Below are positions 46,063 through 57,471 of a stretch of DNA of 64,000 nt, one piece after another. The first letter of the stretch is position 1; each line of letters opens with the position of its first letter. A program made the translations under genes and the position numbers. Location of the stretch: NCBI RefSeq assembly GCF_900090045.1, contig NC_041775.1:434001-498000 (forward strand). The letters are read 5' to 3'. The notes under the pieces were generated by a model that was given only the letters and a program-made list of their open reading frames with translations, did no database searches and was not told the origin of the DNA. Source of the stretch: Plasmodium malariae. Taxonomy: Eukaryota > Apicomplexa > Aconoidasida > Haemosporida > Plasmodiidae.

Positions 46063-49000
46063 ATGGAAGGTTCATTAGAAGTAATTGGAGAAGGAAATAA
46101 GATGATTGTACTACGAACAAATGATGAAGAAAAGGGGGAAAATGTAATAAATGTAACAAATAATGGCAGTATATATATAGTAAGTAGGCTATTGGGTATT
46201 ACTACTATTTATTCAGGCCTGTTATATAATGGCAATTTTGTTTTGTACACGTGTTGTGATTTACTTAAGCACATACATTTTTATAGCTATATTTTTTTAA
46301 AATATTCAGTTATAAAAATAATGAAAGAAAATGAAGCAAAAAATTTAAATATAATTTTGCAGTATTATTGGGTTAAGAAATTATGTCATGAGAAGATTCA
46401 AATTTTTGAAGATAATTTATTAGCTAACAATAATTTTGTCGTTTTCAATTCTTATTTTACAAATTTCATAAAAAGTACATTTTATAAATACCATAATCCA
46501 TGGAAGGTGAACGAATATATTAACAAAATGAAAACATATATAATACATAATATAGACATATTTTTAACCTATTTTTTGCATAATTGGGAAAAAATAGCAC
46601 AAGATTTATATGATGACATAAAAGTATTTGTTAAGTATATGAGTAAGAAAAAAAATATAGTTTATATTAAGAAATATATAGTTACATATGTAAAAAATAT
46701 AAACGTTCATGAAATAATTCGGAATATTATAATTTATTTTAATCAGTATATACATATTCTTAAGGACAAAAAAAAAAAAAAAAAAAAGATTTCTACAAAC
46801 AAGTATTTATTTGAATCGTTTTATAATAATTATAATTTTACGTATCGTAATAATTCAAAAAAAAATAATATTGGCTATGTGGAAGAAAATTTATTTTTCA
46901 TTCCTCTGTACTTGTGTAGAGATCTCGAAAAGTGTGAAGGTGGTCCATTGAGCGAGTTAAAAGGGGAGGGAAAAGAGGAGAGAAAAGATGATGGACAGAA
47001 TGATGCACAGAATGATGCACAAAATGATGCACAGAATGATGCACAAAATGTTGCACAAAATGTTGGACAAAATGATGCACAGAATGATGGACAAAATGAG
47101 GACGAGCAAAGTGGCAATACACCATTTTGCACACCCGCCAATTCGTGTATTTTGGAAGAAACAAATTCAAATAAAACGAATGAGCTTCCAAACATATGGA
47201 GCGATAATCTTCCTTCAAATTGCACTATTGGTGAAAAAAAGAAAAAAGAATTTTCTTACAAATACATAAGTGTTGAGATAAAATTAAAATGTGGTATGGC
47301 AGATTATTGTAACATGTTTGATAGGTATAATATGCAACAGCTTATAAAATTAAAAAATAAAAGTAGTAAATATTTGTCCTTATATGTACCAAGTACCTTT
47401 TTTCATATGCATTATTGGGATGTTTTTACAAATTTAAATTATATTTTTTTATTTAAAAGTAACAATATTAACTTGTATATAAATAATAAAAGATATATAA
47501 ACACGTCTCTTCACACGTTTAATCATTTTAGTAATTTTTTTTACGACTACGCTTTTCATGTGCCAAAAAATGATACTCTTATCTCGTATTTCAATTATTT
47601 AAATGAGCAAAAAGGGAATAAAGGAATAGGAATAGGAGGATTAGGAGGAGAGAGGTACCCATATTCTGAGGATGACGATTATGTCCACATTACGGTCAAA
47701 GAAAAAGACAATATGAAGAATATTGCTTGTTCAGGCAAAATGAACATTTTGAAAAAAAAAAACCTGAACAAGCAAGGTAGAATAAAAAATTACATACATG
47801 TTCATAATAAAAAAACCGATTTAATTATGAATAATTACACATTTTTATTGAACAAAATGCAAATGGAAAAAATGTGGAAAACAACATGGAATAAAACTTG
47901 GAAAGGTAGGAACAATTTTTACAATATAATAGACTATTGTCAGAAGAATTATATTCTTCCAGAGCATATAAATTACGCGTACAGGAATTATATATTTAGT
48001 AATTATTTTTATTTTAAGTACATTATATTCGGTTCGTACTATGACATCAGAGATATATTTCTCTCTTTAAGAAGAGGAGATTATCGAAATTCTTTGAGGA
48101 AGATAGTCTCCTTTTTTGATTTATATAAAGCTATGTACTATACGAATATAAAATGTTTTTGTAGAAATACAGTTTATTCACTTAAAAGGCGGTACTCAGT
48201 AATTTCTGAGAATAATTTATTAACTGAAAAAATAAATTGCACATCAAGGAAGAAGGGAAATGTTTTACATAAACAAAACAACTTGGTCAACTTCAAATAT
48301 TACAGAAGGTATTATAACAACGTACGAGGGTGTTATTTTGAAAATTTTTTCCCATTTTATATGAAATATGGATATTATATTAACATGAACAGGAGAAAAA
48401 GAGTTACCTATTTTAATATGTACAATAATGTTAACACAAAACTGCTTAATGAGAAGCTTGTAAGAGTGAAGAAGCAGTATAATGAAATGTGTTACGTGTA
48501 CAAAAATGTAAAGACGAAATTGAAAAATGAATATCTTACAATTATGAAAAATCAGTTTGAGATGAAAAGCAAATTATGTAAAAATTGGCTAGTAAAAATA
48601 AAAAACGAATTATTATATTTATATGACAGAAAATTGAAGACTAATTTTTACTACAATTTTTTTATAACGAATAAATTAAATTTAGTGGTGAAGGCCTATT
48701 TTCAGGTATGTAACTATTATTTAAGGGGTATTCTTAATGAAGTAAAAGTTATATATAGGGAAAAAGGCTATGAGGAGCAGGTCAACAAGAACGTACGTTT
48801 AGTGTACTCGATGGTACTTGACTTTTTAAGGGGCAAATTCTACACTACTGGAAAAAGGAGCGGTACATGCAGTAGATATTGTAGTGTTGGCAGTGGTAGC
48901 ACTAGTATGTGTTACCATAATTATTACATAAACAGCCTCCATCATAACAGAGGAAAGTGGGAGAATGTCGAATTAGTAGAAAATATTTTATGGAACGTTA

Positions 49001-50436
49001 GAAGAAGATCAGCGCAAATGAATCCATTTGAAGGAAATGAAAATAACGAAAATTTAGTTTTGTTGTCAAGTATAATAAGAAGAGAAAAATACGTATTCTA
49101 CAAAGTGCTATATTTTCAGTGTTTTAGTGCAGGACAAATTCAAATTGTTTATTGTATGATGGAGCTTATTAAAATATTTGAGAAAATATTTTTTTTAAAA
49201 AAAAGTGAAGATATTTTTTCAAATTTTAAATATTACAACACAAGCTTGAAAAGCTTTTTTTGTGCTAACAAAAATGAGTATTTTAGAAGAAACAAATACC
49301 TAGCACAACTTGTCGATACGAAAAGAATTAAACGTTTATCAGATTATATTTTTTTATCAAATAATATTTTTTGTGACAAAAAAAATATGAACAAGGAAGG
49401 AAAAAAGTTCAAATACAAAAGGAATAATAATATAAAATATTCTTCATTTATTTATTTACAAAATGTTCATTTCCTATTAGGCAATGAGCTATTAATTGAT
49501 GCATTAAAAATTATTAACAAGTTTACAGACGATTACTTTAGCTATCTAATAACTGAAATGAAATCAAACACAAGGAAATTATATCATATTTTATATGATG
49601 AGGGTATTAACAATTTCAGGGAGAAGTATACTTGTAGTTCATACAAATCTAGTATGAAAAAAAAAAAAAATAGAAAGAAAAAAATGAAAGAAATTTTAAG
49701 CAAAAACACTTTAATAACAACTCATCATTTCCATTACTTAACTAGCCAAGAATTTAAGGATCATGTTAATGCCGATAGCATTACATTTCAGAAGAAGAAA
49801 AATATACATACAAAAGCTTTGCAAATTTATAAGAACATGATTTATTTTGTTTGCCGCTTTTTAATAAGCAAAACGTTTTGTGATAACAGTACAATTTTTA
49901 ACATTTATTCGAGAGAGGATAATACGTATGATGGTGCAGATACTGTTGAACTGTTTAGAAAAAATCGATTCAAAATGTTAACCATCAGAAGGAGGAAGGG
50001 GAAGCAAAAGAACAAATCTGCTCCTGTTATTGCTTCTGATGCCGTGCCTACCGCCGCTTCTGTCTATTTGGGGGCTAATTTCCCAAAGGAGGGTATCTCG
50101 ACAGGCATTAATCGAATCACTCAGAAGGGGAGGGTGCACATAAATGACTGTGCTATATCCTTTTCAAAGAGATATATTTCAAGAATTAAGTTTTTGTCTT
50201 ATTCCTATCCTTCTCGAGCTGTAAACTTGAAGAAAAGAAAAGTGAAATGCACTAAAAAATTGAATAAACAGTTAAAAAGAATGATGATAAATACCTATAT
50301 TCCACAGACGAATAAGAAAGTCTTTTATCGTATAAGCATCATTGACATATCTATGAAATCGCTTAAAAAGATGGACTACTGGGAGAAGCAAATGAACGAT
50401 ATCATATCAGTATATGGCAGATTTTTCTCAAAATGA
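46063..50436 (+). CDS. Large protein of unknown function, 1457 aa
   Basis: A single open frame from ATG 46063 (MEGSLEVIGEGNKM) to TGA at 50434-50436. The first 250 residues look folded and helical, with a hydrophobic stretch (VSRLLGITTIYSGLLYNGNF, about 41-60). Residues about 306-345 form a hydrophilic degenerate repeat of four residues (QNDA, QNVA, QNDG), from a 12-bp unit at 46990-47095. The central and C-terminal parts (about 600-1150) are very rich in Lys, Tyr, Asn, Phe and Arg, with helical segments such as VKTKLKNEYLTIMKNQFEMK. The C-terminus (RISIIDISMKSLKKMDYWEK onward) has little low complexity and may be a conserved end domain. I see no catalytic motif, zinc-binding pattern or clear membrane span and do not recognise a family. 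An uninterrupted lysine-encoding A run at 46770-46788 shows the frame is intact there. Confidence 0.85.
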   Translation: MEGSLEVIGEGNKMIVLRTNDEEKGENVINVTNNGSIYIVSRLLGITTIYSGLLYNGNFVLYTCCDLLKHIHFYSYIFLKYSVIKIMKENEAKNLNIILQYYWVKKLCHEKIQIFEDNLLANNNFVVFNSYFTNFIKSTFYKYHNPWKVNEYINKMKTYIIHNIDIFLTYFLHNWEKIAQDLYDDIKVFVKYMSKKKNIVYIKKYIVTYVKNINVHEIIRNIIIYFNQYIHILKDKKKKKKKISTNKYLFESFYNNYNFTYRNNSKKNNIGYVEENLFFIPLYLCRDLEKCEGGPLSELKGEGKEERKDDGQNDAQNDAQNDAQNDAQNVAQNVGQNDAQNDGQNEDEQSGNTPFCTPANSCILEETNSNKTNELPNIWSDNLPSNCTIGEKKKKEFSYKYISVEIKLKCGMADYCNMFDRYNMQQLIKLKNKSSKYLSLYVPSTFFHMHYWDVFTNLNYIFLFKSNNINLYINNKRYINTSLHTFNHFSNFFYDYAFHVPKNDTLISYFNYLNEQKGNKGIGIGGLGGERYPYSEDDDYVHITVKEKDNMKNIACSGKMNILKKKNLNKQGRIKNYIHVHNKKTDLIMNNYTFLLNKMQMEKMWKTTWNKTWKGRNNFYNIIDYCQKNYILPEHINYAYRNYIFSNYFYFKYIIFGSYYDIRDIFLSLRRGDYRNSLRKIVSFFDLYKAMYYTNIKCFCRNTVYSLKRRYSVISENNLLTEKINCTSRKKGNVLHKQNNLVNFKYYRRYYNNVRGCYFENFFPFYMKYGYYINMNRRKRVTYFNMYNNVNTKLLNEKLVRVKKQYNEMCYVYKNVKTKLKNEYLTIMKNQFEMKSKLCKNWLVKIKNELLYLYDRKLKTNFYYNFFITNKLNLVVKAYFQVCNYYLRGILNEVKVIYREKGYEEQVNKNVRLVYSMVLDFLRGKFYTTGKRSGTCSRYCSVGSGSTSMCYHNYYINSLHHNRGKWENVELVENILWNVRRRSAQMNPFEGNENNENLVLLSSIIRREKYVFYKVLYFQCFSAGQIQIVYCMMELIKIFEKIFFLKKSEDIFSNFKYYNTSLKSFFCANKNEYFRRNKYLAQLVDTKRIKRLSDYIFLSNNIFCDKKNMNKEGKKFKYKRNNNIKYSSFIYLQNVHFLLGNELLIDALKIINKFTDDYFSYLITEMKSNTRKLYHILYDEGINNFREKYTCSSYKSSMKKKKNRKKKMKEILSKNTLITTHHFHYLTSQEFKDHVNADSITFQKKKNIHTKALQIYKNMIYFVCRFLISKTFCDNSTIFNIYSREDNTYDGADTVELFRKNRFKMLTIRRRKGKQKNKSAPVIASDAVPTAASVYLGANFPKEGISTGINRITQKGRVHINDCAISFSKRYISRIKFLSYSYPSRAVNLKKRKVKCTKKLNKQLKRMMINTYIPQTNKKVFYRISIIDISMKSLKKMDYWEKQMNDIISVYGRFFSK
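46990..47095 (+). repeat. 12-bp in-frame repeat encoding QNDA
   Basis: About nine copies of cagaatgatgca (variants aaaatgatgca, aatgttgca, aatgatgga). The unit has no stop in most frames, producing spurious open frames on both strands (Met/His-rich on +, Cys/Ser/Phe- or His-rich on -), which I do not accept. Confidence 0.9.
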
Positions 50437-51236
50437 TTTTTAAGTTTTAGTGTTTGTATTTTGTCAAACTGTTATGTTACACTTTGTAGTGTTTTATCAC
50501 ACTATTATATTATATGACGCTTTATAGTATTTTATCATACCTGATATATTACACTTTTTTTTTTTTTTTGCTTTGTTATTTAATTTTTTTTTCCACCTTT
50601 GTTTAGTTTATCATCCAGTGAACAAGCAGAGCTGCTTATTCGGCCCTACTTTTTCATTTGTGTTTTTATTTGTTTATGTTTTTTCCTATTTTATTTAATA
50701 TTTTTAGTAGAAACGTCCAAATTTTTTGTAACCACATCTTCCCACCTCCTTTTTTTATATTTTCAAAAACAAAGAAAAAAGAAAAAAAAAAAACCAACTC
50801 GTATAGCATTTTAAAGACATGAACAAGCGTTTATTAGTTCATGTTTATGGCTAATTTGTGGCTTATTTAATTTTTTTGTTTTTTTTATCTTATATATATA
50901 TATATGTCCTCCTCACTCCTATTGTTTCCATATAGCTTTAATGTAATGAACAACTGCTAATTATTTTCATGACTTGTTCATGCCCTTTTCCTAGCTACAA
51001 ATACAAAAATTATGTGTGTATTTATACATATAATACTATATTGGTGGGTAGGATAACCTTTGTTCATGGGCTTTTCCTTCTATTTGTAATAACATACAAG
51101 TGGAGAAAGGAATATATTTTTTCCTTTTTGTGGAATATTGAAAAGGGGAAAATAAAAAGTAAGGGAAGGGTGAAGATGCTTCCATCATAGAAATGGTCAA
51201 AAATTAAGTTCGGACAATAATTAAAAAAAAAAAAAA

Positions 51237-51450
51237 AAAAATTAAAAGTAAAGGTAAAAAAAAAAAAAAAAGTAAAGGTAAAAATAAAAGTAAAGGTAAA
51301 AATAAAAGTAAAAGTAAAGGTAAAAATAAAAATAAAAGTAAAGGTAAAAATAAAAATAAAAGTAAAATTAAAGGTAAAAATAAAAGTAAAGGTAAAAGTA
51401 AAAGTAAAGGTAAAAGTAAAGGTAAAAGTAAAGGTAAAAGTATAAGAGAA
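51237..51450. repeat. Purine-rich aaaagtaaaggt-type array
   Basis: Mixed 6-bp units aaagta, aaggta and aaaata in tandem after two poly-A runs. It is strand-asymmetric (purines almost only on +) and open on the minus strand as a Leu/Pro/Phe string, an artefact. Confidence 0.85.
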
Positions 51451-51964
51451 AGCAAAAAATAAATACTTATGCTTAAACTTAAAACACGTTTTATCCGAAC
51501 TGCCTTGTTAGCACTGTAGTATCAGTTGAAATTATTCATGCGAGACCAAAAAAAAAAAAAAAAAAAGTTTAGTACTGAAAAGTAGCCCCTTTTTAAACAT
51601 ATAAAATAATGTACATATAAATGTGTACGCTACATATACATGTGCTTATTGTAAGGTGATATTGAAAACTCGTATTCAGTAACTAACTCACTGTTATATG
51701 GCCCATATAATTTATTCCTTTTTACGTTAAATGTTATACATATGCTTGCTTTTCTTAAAAACATTTTTACAAATTATACAAAAGTATATATGATCATCCT
51801 TTTTGGGGTGGTGATGGGACAGATTTATTTTCCTACTGTTAGTACATATTAGTAATAATGTGCTAACGACAAGTATATTCACTGAAGTTTGAGTAGTGAG
51901 AAGTAATTTTTATTTATATTTTTAAGCAGCATTTTTGAAAAAAGAAGAAAAAACACAAAACGAA

Positions 51965-52202
51965 GATCAACAATAAATGATCAACAATAGATGATCAACA
52001 ATAGATGATCAACAATAGATGATCAACAATAGATGGTCAACAATAGATGATCAACAATAGATGATCAACAATAGATGATCAACAATAAATGATCAACAAT
52101 AGATGATCAACAATAGATGATCAACAATAGATGATCAACAATAGATGATCAACAATAGATGATCAACAATAGATGATCAACAATAAATGATCAACAATAA
52201 AT
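51965..52202. repeat. 14-bp minisatellite, 17 copies, each with a GATC
   Basis: Exactly 17 copies of gatcaacaatagat (variants ending aaat, one ggtc). The array ends 167 bp before the MED10 ATG. Degenerate gattaacgt-type half-units continue to about 52250. Confidence 0.95.
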
Positions 52203-52369
52203 GATTAATGTTAACGATTAGGGTCAACGATTAAGGTCAACGATTAACGTCATTGATAATAAAGAACTAACTTCCCTTTTTCATTTAATTTATAACAATG
52301 CATAATAAGTAAAAATAGTGTAATTAAAAAAAGTAAAACAAAAAAAAAAAAAAAAAAAAAAGCTACAGC

Positions 52370-53332
52370 ATGAGCGAGAGCAAGGGAAGAATTAAATTAA
52401 AAATAAATTTAGGCAATGATGAGGACAGTATAAATAATTATACCAGTAGTGATCCAATTTTGAAAAAAAAAAAGAAAAGCTCTACTCTTTTAAGTGATTC
52501 AGATAAAAGTAAAGAAAATTTAAAAGATGAAGATAATAATAGTTGTGGGTCAGACAAAAGATTAAAAGATAATAATTTAGAAAAAAAAATTATATCGATC
52601 ATATCCAAATTAACTAAAATAGCTTGTATATGTGAAAATAAAAAAAACAACCTGAACAGCAATAATATTAACAACAGTAATAATAACAGTATTAATAATA
52701 GTAACACTAATAGCAATAATAATAGTAACAACTATAGTAACAACTATAGTAACAATAACAATAACAATAACAATAATAGTAATAGTAATAGCAATAAGAA
52801 CAATAATAGTAATAGTAATACTAATAGTGAGAGCGGGAAAATTTGCAAGAAACTCATTAAACAGATGTATAAATACGAAAAATGCCTAAATAACCTAAAT
52901 AACTTCATCAATGATAATAACAATTGCTTAGATGATATAACATTTCCTAATGGTTTAATAAAAGCTGTTGACAATTATATGAGTGCCGATGCGTGGGCTT
53001 ACGAGTACTTATTGGTTGAATGTAAAAAACAGAATGACAAATACAGAAATATTATACAGAATATATCCACATTTGATAGCACGTTGAGGTACAAAATAAT
53101 TAATGAAGGTGTAGGTAACAAATTAACTATGCCTATCTATGCCCCTGTTGCGGGTGATAAATTAAATTTTTTAAGTGAAGGATATAAAAATTATTACAAA
53201 AATGTGCACATACCTAAAGAGCTAGCCGAGCCTTTTTTCGAAGATGTAAAAAGAAGAAAAACGGGGGCTGGATTGGACACAGCACAGGAAGAGGAGATTA
53301 AAACATATACAACACTTACAACGGGACGTTAA
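52370..53332 (+). CDS. MED10: Mediator complex subunit 10 candidate, 320 aa
   Basis: MED10 is a small subunit of the Mediator middle module, which links transcription factors to RNA polymerase II. After a charged N-terminus (about 1-70) and the helix LEKKIISIISKLTKIACICE, an Asn/Ser-rich insert (about 95-150) interrupts the protein. The conserved part resumes with KLIKQMYKYEKCLNNLNNFI and DDITFPNGLIKAVDNYMS, then WAYEYLLVECKKQNDKYRNI and a helix to about residue 245. This follows the MED10 core: a helix ending in a Cys-Arg/Lys-rich segment, D-I-T-x-P, I/V-D-x-Y/G, a Tyr-x-x-E-x-L helix, then a second helix. About 75 further residues (MPIYAPVAGDKLNF and so on) extend past the usual 130-150-residue length. 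The start follows a long A run; ATG 52370 is the first in frame. The match is by eye only. Confidence 0.6.
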   Translation: MSESKGRIKLKINLGNDEDSINNYTSSDPILKKKKKSSTLLSDSDKSKENLKDEDNNSCGSDKRLKDNNLEKKIISIISKLTKIACICENKKNNLNSNNINNSNNNSINNSNTNSNNNSNNYSNNYSNNNNNNNNNSNSNSNKNNNSNSNTNSESGKICKKLIKQMYKYEKCLNNLNNFINDNNNCLDDITFPNGLIKAVDNYMSADAWAYEYLLVECKKQNDKYRNIIQNISTFDSTLRYKIINEGVGNKLTMPIYAPVAGDKLNFLSEGYKNYYKNVHIPKELAEPFFEDVKRRKTGAGLDTAQEEEIKTYTTLTTGR

Positions 53333-54097
53333 ATATTTTCCGTCTCTTTTTTTTTTTTTTTTTTTTTTTATTCTAACTGGTTAAAAAAAGACGTAATCAT
53401 GGAGTGAAAAATAAGTAATCCGAAATATACATTTTTGCAAAATATAAAAAAAAGAAATTAAGGAATAAGGAGATTAGGCGTGTTACGGCTTTGATGTAAT
53501 TTGGCATGTACGCCCGTTCACGCCCGTGGATATTCCCTTGTAGTTATTCATCCGCATTGCCATATTTACACTAATTTTTTTGCAACACGTATTTGCACAT
53601 TTTACTTCCTTTTCCATGATAGATTTCCTGTTGCACGTGAGTTAACCCGGATGCTAACTTAATTGCTTTGCATCTTTTTCTTTTTTTGTTCAAATTGTTA
53701 AGAATCATTCATATATTTTTAAATCAGTGTAAATATAAAACGCATGATGCATCGAGAATTAAGCTCCTATATGTAACTATTGCAGAGAGAAACTACTTCA
53801 GCATTAGAACATCTCTTTTAATATTTTTATTTTGTTAATATATGAAGAAGAATTACACCATTACACCATTTTTAAATTAGAAAATGTAAAAGGATGAAAA
53901 ATAGACACAATATGTTTTATCCGACTTATGTTTAGAGCATCTATTCTCGTTTGTTTTAGATCATTACGAGTAAATATCATGAAAAACATATATGTTATAC
54001 GTTTACATAAAATTTGAAAATAATTTATATTATGCGCACAAAATGTTAATCATGAAAAAGACCTTTTTATTTTTACTTTTTATTTTTTCTTTACTTT

Positions 54098-54439
54098 TCA
54101 AATAAAATCAGGATGTGCTAGAAAATTTTTTTGGGTGCTGTAGGTATATACATCTATACTTATGGCAAAATAGTGGGTTGTTACGCGTGGGTATCCGATC
54201 GGAAATGCCAATGCTGCTGCACCAATGTAAACAATGCAACTGATATTACTAGCAGTGCTATGAATGATGCTACGAACTATGCTACCACTGCTACTACTTA
54301 CTACGTACGTTGCTACATGTGCTTTCGCTTTTATTTCCGTAAATACACCTACGTACCAGCCCTGTCCCTCTCTAAAGCTAATTTTTACCGAATCCACCTC
54401 TGTCAACGAGTGCAATTGAAGATCTTTCATTATGTACAT
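54098..54439 (-). CDS. Doubtful minus-strand ORF, 113 aa
   Basis: From ATG 54439 (MYIMKDLQLHSLTEVDSVKI) to a stop at 54098-54100. Its composition is more balanced than most spurious frames here (VVSSSSGSIVRSIIHSTASN, then a hydrophobic segment CIVYIGAAALAFPIGY). However, the same DNA is open on the plus strand, where splice-like signals also occur (acceptor near 54111, GTATAT at 54144). No family is recognised. It may be a small gene on either strand, an ncRNA or chance. Confidence 0.2.
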   Translation of the reverse strand: MYIMKDLQLHSLTEVDSVKISFREGQGWYVGVFTEIKAKAHVATYVVSSSSGSIVRSIIHSTASNISCIVYIGAAALAFPIGYPRVTTHYFAISIDVYTYSTQKNFLAHPDFI

Positions 54440-54747
54440 ATATATTGCACTTACATGTGTTACATATATATAAATATATATTACGCTTATAAGGAGGAAA
54501 AATTATAATAAATAATAAGTCATGCTAATTTATCTGTATGTATAGTAGCACTTAAGTGCTCATATTTCTTTGAAATACGGATGGGTAAACATTTTTAAAA
54601 ATAAAAAAATAAACTCTTATTATTTATACTATTTTTATTTACTTTAGACAAGATTGACGAATTTTGAAAAAGATCATTCAGAATTAAAAAAAAAAAAAGG
54701 AGAACAAAAGAGATCAATATAGAACAACAGAGAAGAAATATAAAAAA

Positions 54748-54819
54748 ATGTTCACATACAATTTTGCAATTATTATTCTTTTACTTAGTCGGATCGAACA
54801 ATTTAACGGAACATGCGGT
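54748..54819 (+). CDS. Candidate signal-peptide first exon of an unmodelled secreted protein
   Basis: ATG 54748 opens 24 codons (MFTYNFAIIILFYLVGSN, then NLTEHA) ending in phase 0 before GTAATA, a plausible donor, with a long T tract following. The peptide has a typical secretory signal pattern: short polar start, hydrophobic core, small residues at about 17-18. A short 5' exon carrying only the signal peptide is common in Plasmodium secreted proteins. I could not trace the next exon. A possible last exon at 57569-57645 (LGSFKITAEGELINKF, then VLLLLPH and stop) ends in a hydrophobic tail but needs phase 1. Confidence 0.35.
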
Positions 54820-54983
54820 AATAATTTACGTAATTTTTTTTTTTTTTTTTCCCTCCTCTGTTTAATTTTCTTTTTTTCTCCCCTCTCCCACCAATTTACA
54901 CAAAAATGATCGTGCCATTGTATAAGGGATAAAATCCTACCGCTCATAAATGAATATACATAATGGCATCATACTGATATATT

Positions 54984-55023
<40 letters not shown>

Positions 55024-55647
55024 ATGTATAAAGTGTATTTATATATGCATCCAGTACTAATAATCATAACATATTGCGGTAAAAAAATATCCCATCTTCA
55101 ATGTAACACGTTTATATACAGGAACAAAAAAAAAAAAAAATAAAAAAAAAAATGGAACATAACTTCAAACAATTTTCATATACAATTGTATTTAAAAAAA
55201 AATAAGAAAGGCACAAGCTGTTAAATGATATAGTAAGTTCATCCTTTTTTTATGTTAATATGGATACTTGTACACAAATGTAACTCAATGTACATATACG
55301 CATACGTTCGCATATGAACTTACATGTAAACATAAACAAGGGTATGCACACATACATGTACATTAACATGAATGATTAATAAACATTTCATATATGTTCT
55401 TCCTCTATACAAGCACATACGTACATAAAAACATACCTATATGTAAACATATATACTTCAATACATATATACGTATATACATACATGCATACATACATAT
55501 ATACACAATATACCTATGCTTACGCTTAAGTGCATTCACTCATGTGTAGGTAATTGTGTCGCAAACGTGTAAATATGTATCTGCAATTTTAACTTGTTTT
55601 TCATAACGTCTATTCAGACATATATGCTTTCACAGAGAAATAAAAAA

Positions 55648-56020
55648 AAAAATAAATAAATAAACGAATAAATAAACGAATAAATAAACGAATAAATAAA
55701 CGAATAAATAAACGAATAAATAAACGAATAAATAAACGAATAAATAAATGAATAAATAAATAAATGCATATATGGATGAATAAATAAGTGCATATATGAA
55801 TGAATAAATAAATGCATATATGAATGAATAAATAAATGCATACATGAATGAATAAATAAATGCATACATGAATGAATAAATAAATGCATACATGAATGAA
55901 TAAATAAATGCATATATGAATGAATAAATAAATGTATAAATGAATGAATAAATAAATGTATAAATGAATGAATAAATAAATGCATAAATGAATGAATAAA
56001 TAAATGAACAAATAAATAAA
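55648..56020. repeat. Composite 12-bp and 24/28-bp tetranucleotide-based array
   Basis: It starts with about eight copies of aataaataaacg, then about nine longer units of the form aatgaataaataaatgcatatatg. All three minus-strand frames are open across it as Ile/Phe/Tyr/Leu/His repeats, which I regard as artefacts of a repeat without stops on that strand. Confidence 0.9.
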
Positions 56021-57434
56021 GTACATATAAAAATATGAAACGACAAAAAAGATGAACAGATGAAAAGTTTTCTTTCCCATACTGAGATATAAAACGCTAC
56101 ATAAAAGCTTCCATTTTGTACATAAACGATCGCTTTTTTATATGATTGTCCTGTCCTCTTTATTTATTAATCATTTAAATATTTCATTCTTTAAAAAATT
56201 GCTTGCAATGTTTATATAACGTTTTAATTCTAATTTATTTTTTCTTTTTTAAAAGAACCTTTAAAACTTGCAAAATAGGGTACATATGTTTTATTTCATT
56301 TTCGTGATATAGAATATTTGATTTTTTTTTTCTTTCCATTTTTCTTTCCATTTTTCTTTCCTTTTTTCTTTCCATTTTTCTTTCCTTTTTTCTTTCCTTT
56401 TTTCTTTCCTTTTTTCTTTTTTTTTTTTTTTTTTTTTTTCTTTTTATCTTTCCTGCTCCTTTCTATTTTTCCCTTCTTCGAGTTCTTTTTCACGTTCTTT
56501 TTTTTTACCTCTTTTTTTAGTTAAGAATATACATGAACAAGCAATAATTTACAATTAACTTTTTTATTTTTTAATTAAATTTATGCATTAAATTATGTAT
56601 TCCTGAAATATGTTTTATTACAATGATATGGGAGAGATGTTCGTCTGACTATAACCCCATTAGTATATGTACATGTGTATAGGTATATATATATATATAT
56701 ATATACATACAAAGTTTTTGTTTACGCTTACATACTATTTCTTATACGTGAACTACTTGACAAGCAGTTTTATTATTATGCATATACATAAGTACACATG
56801 TACACATATATATATTTACAAATACAGTAGAATTATAGAGGGGGAATACTACGTAGTGTTATAACAATTTTTTTTCTTTTTTTTAAAAACATACATGTTC
56901 ATAAGATTATATAAAATTTACGCACAATTATTTATGTATATATATACGTATACATATATGTACATATGAATACATATATGTACGTACAATACATTTTTTT
57001 TATTATATATATCTCTTTTTTTTTATACTTTTTTTATTTGAACATTTTTCATTTCACGTTACTACGTTTCATTTTATAAACTTGCAATAAATGTTTTCAT
57101 TTTTCCTTTTAGTTTTAGTAATTTTTCTTACATATACATTTTACATATATATTATATAATTATATTATATATTTATTACATATTTTCAGTAAAAATATTT
57201 ACATGTACACGTTCATGTTTTTCGTAAAGATATTAGCCATCCCTGAAAAATGAAAAGTCGTGAAAGTAGTAAACATTATGTATAATAAACTTTTACGCTC
57301 ATTATATTTATACATGTACATACATATGTATATATGCATTATATATGTGTATTGTAAACTTACTTTTTGATAATTTTAACTGAGCCAAGAATATTAGCAA
57401 GTTAACGAGTATACACAAAATATACATGTACATG

Positions 57435-57471
<37 letters not shown>

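Larger units (their letters stand above)
50437..52369. other. Intergenic between the 1457-aa gene and MED10
   Basis: Contains a short ttttatcata(c) repeat region (50485-50560), poly-T/A tracts, an open frame of no recognisable family at 50969-51190, a purine array of aaaagtaaaggt units (51237-51450), and the 14-bp minisatellite at 51965-52202. No gene is recognised. Confidence 0.5.

Noticed and set aside
55610..56080. Three minus-strand frames of 120-156 codons
   Set aside because: All three frames are open at once over a tetranucleotide-based array, the signature of a repeat rather than a gene.
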